Assembly: GCA_002946415.1 (NCBI GenBank)
Contig: NJPS01000061.1
Location: 434,001-498,000 of the forward strand
Source of the DNA: Rutstroemia sp. NJR-2017a BVV2
Taxonomy: Eukaryota > Ascomycota > Leotiomycetes > Helotiales > Rutstroemiaceae
Reading direction: 5' to 3'
Length of the DNA: 64,000 nucleotides
Shown here piece by piece: positions 57,005-64,000 of this stretch (positions are counted from its first letter, which is position 1; every line of letters starts with the position of its first letter). The notes under the pieces are model-generated. The model worked only from the letters and a program-made list of their open reading frames with translations, searched no databases and was not told the DNA's origin. A program made the translations under genes and the position numbers.

Positions 57005-58447
57005 CTAATCAATCCACTCGGCAACCTCATACTCCTTCCCCTCCCCCTCATAAATCTCCAACCCATCATACTGTCCCTTTCTCCAGATCCTCATCACCGC
57101 CTTCCCCTCCCCATTCACCCACGCTCTGAACATCCCCCCACAATTATAATCATGCACCACATGCGCTTCCGCCTCCTTCGTCCGCCCACACTCATCCACC
57201 ACAACCTTCAACTCAATCCCAATAATCCCCCCTTCCCCCTCTCCCGTCTTCTTCCACCGATCACCCGCCGATTTAACTAGTTCTCCGCCCGGTCCCGTGA
57301 TTTCCGTTACCGCAGACTGCAGAGAGGTGTTGGGCCGGTAGCGAGCGATCGCAGATGCGGTGCGCACGGCTGCGACACGCAGGAAGGAGTCCCCGTTTCC
57401 GGTGCCGGACATGGCGGCGGAGCGGAATGTCTTTAGTTCTCTACTGACTTTTTCGTCAATGGCCTGAGATGGGACAGGTGAGTAGGCTCGGAGACTGGGT
57501 AGACAGTCGGCTAGGAGCCCGCGCAGGGAATCGGTCAGTTCTAGAACTGGTGCTTGGCTGCCCATTCGCTGTCTTAGCATGTTCTCGTACGTCGTTGCAG
57601 ATGTACTTTCTTCCCACTCCTCGGCCCAGAACCCTGCGCCGAGTGTTGGGGTGTCTCCGATTCGACCAGTTAGTTTGTTCGTCATGCCGCCCGTGCTGGT
57701 GCCTACACACAATACACCGTCCGCATCCAGAGCTACCGCACCGCAAGTACCCTGCGGAACAAACTCCTTCGCATCCCAAGATGCGACGCCCTCGCCCTTC
57801 CTTTCCTTCTCCAACCCCGAAATATGTTCATCCCACCGCGCCTGCACAAAGAAGTATTTCTCATCTACAATCTCCAAACCCCATTCTTTGGCCAATTTCT
57901 CCGCTGAATATTTATGCAGTTGCGAATGGCCCTGGGCACCACTCGATCTCTTCTTATCTTCTCCCTCCACCGCCATCGGCCCTCTGTGTTCCCCATTCCC
58001 ACCCTCTAGATCTTGTTCCCCCCGAATCAACATCTCTCGTGCTAGTTTAATCGGATTCTTCACATGCTGCAAGCCCATCAGCCCTACCCCCCGCTTCTTC
58101 TTCCCCTTCGATACCATTATCGAAACTTCCAGCTCGTTGATGCCATCGCGGGTAAATACCGCACCGTGTCCGCTGTTGAAGAGTGGGTTGTCTTCTAATT
58201 GCGTGACGGCGAAGGTTACGGCGTCGAGAGCTGAAGTTACGGAGTTTGAGGAGGATGCGAGAGGGAATGAGGAGGGCGAGGTCAGGAAGTGGTGAGTGTT
58301 GGAGAGGATCTTAAGCAGCGAGTCGTGGTAGAGCTTGTATTTTGCGGGTGGGAGGTTGGCGGGTAGGATGTTGCCTGCGCCGCCATGGATTATGATGCGT
58401 GGGGTTATCTTCTGGGATGAAGATGATGATTGTGGTTTATATTCCAT
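57005..58447 (-). CDS. Thr-type (Ntn-hydrolase) L-asparaginase / isoaspartyl peptidase, 480 aa
   Basis: Single exon. After a Ser/Gln-rich start come the family's IIIHGGAGNI (19-27), the LEDNPLFNSGHGAVFTRDG block (85-102), and ELEVSIM. The catalytic Thr is in QGTCGAVALDADG (Thr234), where autoproteolysis would expose it as the N-terminal nucleophile; STGGMTNKLTGRIGDTPTLG (substrate-binding RxGDTP) follows. The C-terminal part (GTGNGDSFLRVAAVRTASAI) matches the beta subunit. Family role: hydrolysis of asparagine or isoaspartyl dipeptides in the cytosol. It is longer than ASRGL1-type enzymes (about 310 aa) because of a linker before the cleavage site (about 145-225) and insertions in the beta half (about 270-335). 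No signal peptide. Confidence 0.88.
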   Translation of the reverse strand: MEYKPQSSSSSQKITPRIIIHGGAGNILPANLPPAKYKLYHDSLLKILSNTHHFLTSPSSFPLASSSNSVTSALDAVTFAVTQLEDNPLFNSGHGAVFTRDGINELEVSIMVSKGKKKRGVGLMGLQHVKNPIKLAREMLIRGEQDLEGGNGEHRGPMAVEGEDKKRSSGAQGHSQLHKYSAEKLAKEWGLEIVDEKYFFVQARWDEHISGLEKERKGEGVASWDAKEFVPQGTCGAVALDADGVLCVGTSTGGMTNKLTGRIGDTPTLGAGFWAEEWEESTSATTYENMLRQRMGSQAPVLELTDSLRGLLADCLPSLRAYSPVPSQAIDEKVSRELKTFRSAAMSGTGNGDSFLRVAAVRTASAIARYRPNTSLQSAVTEITGPGGELVKSAGDRWKKTGEGEGGIIGIELKVVVDECGRTKEAEAHVVHDYNCGGMFRAWVNGEGKAVMRIWRKGQYDGLEIYEGEGKEYEVAEWID

Positions 58448-59385
58448 ACTGAGGTGTGTATCTTAGGATTGTACGCGTAAATATATATATCGGAAGTGTT
58501 TTAGAGAATGTGAAATATGTCTAGGGGTTGGAGTGTAGGGAGAGGTCCTTATCGTTATCGCAGCTCGATCTTCTTGGTCAGGATCGGACGGGTAATTGCG
58601 GAGGGACTGAGTGACTGCCGTAGAAAGTCACGTGAAAGTATTGCGCTCTTGGCACGCCAGGGCCGTTTGTACAACCGTAATCCGTACAAACGACACGAAC
58701 ATCGAATCAAGCTTTTCTCCACAAAACTAATTCACCTAGTATCGAGATCAACCAAATCAAGCTTCATGGGCATGACAGATGGTCCTCGGATTGAGTGGAA
58801 CATGACGCCGGTCGTGCACTATTTCAGGGGCTAAGACCAAGATTATTCTTGGCAAACGGTCCCGCATGTCGGCCCAGGGGCTATGGGAAGCGAGCTAGCT
58901 GGGTGAGAGATATATGTGATTGGGTGGTGCTGTGGCTACGTGGGGTTATATCGCTGTTTGATAAGCTTGGAGAGGGGACTGGACCGAGGGGTGGATACAT
59001 CATGGTGCAGTGATGCAGTGATGTTGATGCCGTGTTGGAGCTGTCAAAGCAAAGGTCAATTGGAGGACTGTCAAGATCAATTGGATGATTGTGGGCTGGG
59101 AGGAAACAGGTTTGGGATCAAGGTATGAGAGGGGTTTCTTGACGTTCTTGAGGGAATCAATGGGTATAAGTACCAGCTGCTCTTTCTACCTACAGTTGTG
59201 CTTTTCTCTACTCATCACACAAACAAGCTTCTCAAGAATACTCCAAACAAACCTCAAACAACCCGTCAGTTACTCTCTCCTCCTAGATTACTCCCCCCTC
59301 CCAGACCTCCACTTCATCTCAGCATACACTAACGTCAACTCAGACTTACATCCAACCCCAACCAATCCACTACCACACACTCACA
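58448..59385. other. divergent promoter region
   Basis: Upstream of both the asparaginase (-) and the 73-aa protein (+). An AT run (ATATATATAT) at about 58480 lies near the asparaginase start. The small ORFs are unsupported. Confidence 0.4.
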
Positions 59386-59676
59386 ATGGGTCTCGGAGAC
59401 GACATCAAAGAGTTTGAGCAAGACGCCACCGGACAGGGCGGACGCGACGGCGACAACAACGCCGACAACTCCAACGGCAGCAACGACAAGACCGAAGACA
59501 CCCTTGTTGACTCCGGTATGTATCCTGCATCTCGTCCACCACTTTCCACGTAGAACAGAACATTGCTAACACATTCCTTTCAAGCGGTCGACCAATTCGC
59601 AAGCAAAGAAGGCATGCCCGCAGGCTTTGACCCCGAGGTTAACAACGTCGTCAATGAAGAAATCAACAAGTTCTAG
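59386..59676 (+). CDS. small hydrophilic acidic protein, 73 aa
   Basis: Exons 59386-59515 and 59585-59676, with a 69-nt intron (GTATGT..GCTAAC..TTCAAG). The translation starts MGLGDDIKEFEQD, has a Gly/Asn/Asp-rich disordered middle, and ends with AVDQFASKEGMPAGFDPEVN and NVVNEEINKF. The end matches a small protein pattern I associate with many ascomycetes (Val-rich EGxPAGxDxEVNxVVNxE tail), often stress-induced in other species; that recollection is unchecked. It probably lies in the cytosol or nucleus. The short, phase-matched exons and clear branch site make it a credible gene. Confidence 0.7.
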
Positions 59677-60272
59677 GCGAATGTTTATGTGAATTGTGTT
59701 TCGTTTATGAATAATGTTAAGATGGCGGACGGACGGACGGACGGATGAATGAAGGAATGATTGTCTGCTCGAGTAGAGTAGCTTTTTAGTTTCAACTATG
59801 CACTATGCTTGAACAAGTTTCTCGACATACCTACTATTTGCTCCGTTAACTCCGTTGTCTGTTCAATGTTGCTATCGCATGCTCTGAGGTAAGATGCCAA
59901 GACGGTCCTTATCCAGATGATTATCCCCGCAGTAGTCTCTCGGGTTTAAGCGTAAATCCATCTTGCTGATCAGACAAGGGTTAGCTTCCCCACTTTTGCT
60001 CAAGAAACGATCTGATCTGGAGTGTACTTCGTAGAGGTTGGTGGCTACGTGAATTTTGGTGGCTGAGGTTGCTGTGATATGATGTTTGTACTTATGTCGA
60101 GGAGTTACTTGCAGTCAAATTGATGTTCACTTCTGCTGTAGTATATAAAAACGAACGCATCCCGCCCAGCAGAACCTCTCATTCAGTCTTCTCCCATCTT
60201 TTATCCTTCCCATCTCCTTCCAATCCCTCACAACCTCTCTCATCCCCTTCACCACCCTCCCCATCACCCACC
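59677..60272. other. intergenic: 3'UTR of the small gene and SDR promoter
   Basis: Contains a GGAC tetranucleotide run at about 59729-59744. The SDR leader is a long pyrimidine tract (about 60185-60270), usual for strongly expressed fungal genes. Confidence 0.5.
60143..60150 (+). promoter_or_regulatory. TATA-like element of the SDR gene
   Basis: TATATAAA 123 bp before the SDR start codon and upstream of the CT-rich leader. Position and sequence are typical; function is inferred. Confidence 0.5.
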
Positions 60273-61385
60273 ATGTCCACCTCCTCTCCCACCCCCATCT
60301 GGTTCATAACCGGCTCCTCCTCCGGTCTAGGCCTCGCCCTCACACTGCACGCCCTCCGCGCCGGCCACCGCGTAATCGCAATCTCCCGCACGCCTTCTAA
60401 GTCTCCCGATCTCGTGACCCAAGTCGAAGCTCTCGGCGGGGTCTGGCTAGCGCTGGATGTCACGTCTCCGGAGCTGGATGACCAGATCTTGAGGGTCTTT
60501 GAGGTGTATGGCACTGTGCCGGATGTGGTGGTTAATTGTGCGGGGTATGCGGCTATTGGGGCTTTTGAGTGTTTTAGGTGAGTTTGTTTGGGTTTTTGCT
60601 TGAGGGGGAGGGGTAAAAGGGGAGGGGGGTCGTGGAGGGGATAGATTAGGGGCAGGGGAGGTTTGAGAGAGTGAGATAATAGGATCAATGACTGATAATA
60701 ATAATGCACAACAGCGAACAAGAAGCCCGCGCCCAATTCGAAACCAATTTCTTCGGGCCTCTCAAAATCTGTCAACGCGTCATCCCCGCCATGCGCGAGC
60801 GCCGCAGTGGCGTAATAGTCAATATTAGCAGTGCTGCTGGCGTGATGTCGAAACCGAGTCGAAGTATGTACGGGTCTAGTAAATTCGCACTTGCTGGTAT
60901 GTCTCAACCCCTTTCATTTCATACATTCTACATCATCTCCCCCTCCTAACCCTGAGAAGCGAACCTTAACCAACCAACCAGGCCTGACCGAAACCCTCTA
61001 CTACGAACTCCAGCCCTTCTCCGTCCGGGTGCTCCTCATCGAGCCCGGGGCCTTCGCCACGCCCTTCGCGTCGTCGATCCAGTATCCGGCGAAACCCACG
61101 CCTGAAGATTACAAGGACTCGATTACGGATGTGGTGATTAATGATACGAAGACGTTCGCGAACAGTGCGCCGGGGGATACGGAGAAGGGGGCGGGGGCTA
61201 TTTTTGACGCGGTGATGAGAGAGGGGAGGTTTAAGGGTCTGGTGGATGCAAATGGGAAGGAGTGGCTGAGGGTGCCGTTGGGGTCGGATGCGCTGGGGAG
61301 GTGGAGGAAGAAGCTGGCTGATTTGGAGGGGAATTTGGGGGCGATGGAGGAGGTGGGAAGGAGTACGGATAAAGATGGGGTTTAG
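60273..61385 (+). CDS. classical short-chain dehydrogenase/reductase, 296 aa
   Basis: Exons 60273-60577, 60715-60896, 60982-61385; phases agree. Cofactor motif TGSSSGLG near the N-terminus, LDVTSPELD (adenine-ring Asp), NCAGYAAIGAFE (NNAG variant), the catalytic Ser region NISSAAGVMSKP, and the YxxxK motif MYGSSKFAL, followed by EPGAFATPF. This is the layout of NAD(P)H-dependent SDRs acting on hydroxysteroids, retinol or other alcohols; substrate unknown. The start at 60273 is chosen over the upstream in-frame ATG at 60120 because it follows the pyrimidine leader and begins the Rossmann fold directly. It is convergent with the ADH gene; 122 bp separate the stop codons. Confidence 0.88.
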
Positions 61386-61507
61386 GGGGTCTTCATCAGG
61401 ATATGAATTGATTATTACTTCAGTAGCTCATAGCATATCTGTATGCCACGTAGTTCAACTCCAGCTTCTCCCCTGTCGGACATCGCAATAGCAATATTAC
61501 ACAATTT

Positions 61508-63039
61508 TCATTCCCAAACCAAAACCGCCTTCACAACCTTCCCACTCAAAACATCCTTCTTCGCCATCTCCGCCTCTTTCGCATCATACCTCTTAATCAA
61601 ATCCGTAAACGGAAATTTCCCATCCTTCCACCCTTGAATAAGCTTCGGTAGAAACTCCGGCGGATAGCAATTCCCCATACAGCATCCCGTGTAGACTCTC
61701 CCTGAATTAACCGTGTTGAAGATATTCGTCTTCACCTCCGCATCCAGCTGTAGAATCATTAGTCTCTTTATCATCTACCTCTACCACAAAACCAGGAAGA
61801 ACAACTTACCGCCCCAACACCCACACTACAAACCGTCCCCCTTTTCGCCGTCGCCTCCAGCAAATCACCAACTACATCCGGTCGTCCTGTAGTGTCAATC
61901 GCCCCATCGATACCTTTCCCCTTCGTCAACCCTTTTAGCGTAGCTTTAAGATCCTTTTCATTCTTCGAATTAATCGTATGCGTAGCTCCATACTTAATTG
62001 CCATTTTTAATCGCTCATCCACGAGATCTACTACGATAATCTGTTTGGGTTTCTGCTTTTGGAAATTGAGAGACATGAGAGCTGCGAGACCGACGGCTCC
62101 GGCTCCGACTATGCAGATTGTGTCGTGCGAAGATGGAGTGAGAACGTGGAGCATTGCTGGGGATGTGGGTTAGTGGGATTGGAGAAGATGAGAGTTGTTG
62201 GTGTAGGTCAGGAATGATTCAGACGTACCGCCTGCTCCAGTCATTATACCGCAGCCGAGAGGGGCAAGCATTTCGAGATCGATAGATTGGTCGCCTGCTT
62301 CTCCGACTTTGACACAACAGCGAGAGTCGACTACTGCGTATTTACTGAAACCTACCCAAGAAAATTCCTAGTCAGTACTTCGCACCCCCAATTCCATGTC
62401 CACTTTCCTCCTTTTACCTTCCCATCCATCCACATCACGCACCCCCAAAAGAAGAAATCCCACTAACAACTCTGCCCAAAAAAATGACTCGTGATTTCCC
62501 CCTTCCCCTCTCCCTCTCCCTCCCCAGCAGCAAACCCATAAGCCTTACTCCCATTCGCTCTCCCCACCCCAAAATTATCTCTCTCCCAATCATCACAAAA
62601 ACTCGTCTCTTTCCTCTCGCAGTACTTGCAGCTTCCACAACTTGTGTAGCTAAGCAGTACCTGGTCGCCTGCTTTTACGCTTTGCACTTCTGTGCCTACA
62701 CGGCTTATGATACCGGCGCCTGGAGGCGGGTTAGTTGAGGGTAGGTTTAAGATTGTAGTGACTGTAGAGAGAGAGAGTATGGGGAAAGGGAGAGGATAGG
62801 AGGGGAAGAATAGGAAAAGAAAAAGGAGTGCAAAAAGTAAAAGACAAACCTTCATGCCCAAGCACAGCAGGAAACAAACCCGGGATGTCATGATCAGCAA
62901 AATTGATATCCGTATGACAAACTCCCGTCGCTTTGATCTCGACGAGGACTTCTGTGGGGAGGAGTGTGTCGTTTACTTCTATGGAGCGGTAGGTGAAGGG
63001 ATCGCCGGGGTTGGAGACGACGAGGGCGTGGGTTTTCAT
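61508..63039 (-). CDS. zinc-dependent alcohol dehydrogenase (MDR, aryl-alcohol type), 383 aa
   Basis: Five exons: 62850-63039, 62468-62719, 62229-62351, 61810-62156, 61508-61747; all phases close. Catalytic zinc ligands in GVCHTD and GHEGAG (the latter split by intron 1). Structural zinc cysteines in SCGSCKYCERKETSFC. The FSKYAVVDSRCCVKV and APLGCGIMTGAGA segments are typical of the benzyl/aryl-alcohol dehydrogenase branch. Rossmann motif VGAGAVGLAA and the acidic VDLVDER (preference for NAD). C-terminal half: NSGRVYTGCCMGNCYPPEFL and KFPFTDLIKRYD. Donors include one GTTAGT and one GTTTGT. It oxidises alcohols or reduces aldehydes in the cytosol; the specific substrate is unknown. Confidence 0.88.
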
Positions 63040-64000
63040 TTTTTGCGTATTGGGTGTTGCTTATTCGATATCTGGGAGACAGTAGATAGTATATGTGAGG
63101 TGCAGTAGTTGTTGTGATGGTGGGTGGAATGGGGAAAGTATTGGTGGATGGGGATGATGTAGTAGGCGGGGTTGGGTCAGTTTGATAAGGAGCGGTTCGC
63201 TTGGCTGGCGGGGTTCATCGGCACTGATTCGGCAGTGGGACCGGAGATTGCCTTTGTAGAACAGTTCGGGATGTCTTCCCTGGATTGATATTCTATGGGG
63301 TTTAAAGACATAAGTTTGGGAGCGCGATTTAACTAGGTGTTTTCTATGAGTGTAAGGTTGGCGTTTTTCAATCGTGTGGATTTCCGGGTATTTGTGCGGT
63401 TCGAATACTTTTGGAATAAGCAAATCAGTTGTCCAAATTAGATCTTTTGTGTTGCCAAACATCGTACGATGAAATGCAGATATAGTACACTGTAAATCAA
63501 GAGTATGGTTATTGTTACAAAACTCTGTAATGCAGACTTCTAGGTTCTTTAGCTAGACGAAACAGCTGCGGTACAAGACCCCTTCCTTAGAACGACACCA
63601 TGTGTCAAATGTGTATACAACACAATCTTTGCTCTCTTTTACCGCTGAGTCTATAATAGACATTCAGCAATGCCCGATTGTAGCTCGACGTCCTTTGAAA
63701 ATCTTCCAAAATCAACATGAGAATAACGCGTCGCGATACACTACAGACATGCACACAGCAGCATGCGTCTTTAATGTAGCAGTGTACTTTCCGCTGTAGA
63801 AATGGAATGTCAAAGTCATGCCCACCTAAGATACCGAGGCCAGTATGCTATACCCTTCAAGGCTTTATGAGCCCAAGTAAGATGCTGTCATTTATGTCGA
63901 TTAGCCCTGGCATCCAATGATGCCAAAGGAAGTGTTTTGATCCCTGATTCGCAGTGGATGATGTTGTAATGAGTGCGAAGATGGCATATCGAAGCTTGTC
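63040..64000. other. ADH promoter and window edge, no gene seen
   Basis: Only short ORFs without motifs. The last 500 bases show no exon of a neighbouring gene that I recognise. Confidence 0.4.

Noticed and set aside
63385..63420. GGTTCGAAT resembling a tRNA B box
   Set aside because: No matching A box or cloverleaf upstream.
1..64000. CRISPR arrays or bacterial-type operons
   Set aside because: No regularly spaced repeats of that type; gene structure is eukaryotic throughout.

Overview
The window looks like nuclear DNA of a filamentous ascomycete (Pezizomycotina), perhaps a leotiomycete. The clade is an inference; no marker here fixes the species. The evidence is many short introns (about 45-155 nt, GT..AG, often with a CTAAC-like branch site), genes in no operon order, and typical fungal families: a NACHT-ankyrin NLR-like protein, a PTH11-like receptor, a DIM-2-like DNA methyltransferase, GH12, and Dug2. 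No rRNA, tRNA, CRISPR array, bacterial-type operon or intact transposon was recognised.

Layout. 0.3-0.65 kb: a 56-aa Cys-rich ORF with a 5'UTR intron. 1.3-5.7 kb: a seven-exon NACHT/ankyrin gene. 6.6-7.7 kb: a secreted, possibly GPI-anchored GH12 glucanase. 9.2-11.1 kb (-): a single-TM Arg/Ser-rich protein. 13.9-15.5 kb: a Dal5-type MFS transporter. 16.3-17.0 kb (-): a small secreted protein. 18.8-20.6 kb: an FMN-barrel plus ferredoxin-reductase fusion. 20.75-22.2 kb (-): an HSL-like esterase with a (GA)n microsatellite in an intron. 22.7-25.9 kb (-): a TAPT1/Emp65 homologue. 27.1-30.8 kb (-): a DIM-2-like cytosine methyltransferase. 30.8-35.2 kb: gene-poor. 35.2-36.4 kb: a secreted THI5/NMT1-like solute-binding-fold protein. 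38.4-39.9 kb: a seven-TM PTH11-like protein. 41.0-41.7 kb (-): a low-complexity nuclear-like protein. 43.7-46.8 kb: Dug2 (WD40 + M20). 48.1-48.8 kb (-): Tim17. 49.3-54.2 kb: a divergent pair, a HeLo-like/DUF7580-type gene (-) and a C2H2 + TPR gene (+), followed by a convergent small ORF. 55.9-56.4 kb: a coiled-coil orphan. 57.0-58.4 kb (-): a Thr-type asparaginase. 59.4-59.7 kb: a 73-aa hydrophilic protein. 60.3-63.0 kb: a short-chain dehydrogenase and a zinc alcohol dehydrogenase, tail to tail.

How the genes relate. Most are independent housekeeping or accessory genes. Two places suggest shared biology: the nonself-recognition-type genes (1.3-5.7 kb and 49.3-54.8 kb), and the convergent SDR/ADH redox pair. 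The divergent 49.3-54.2 kb pair is the best candidate for an undescribed two-component system; this is an inference from architecture only. Exon boundaries were deduced by hand from reading frame, splice consensus and family continuity. Where I could not settle a junction I say so.
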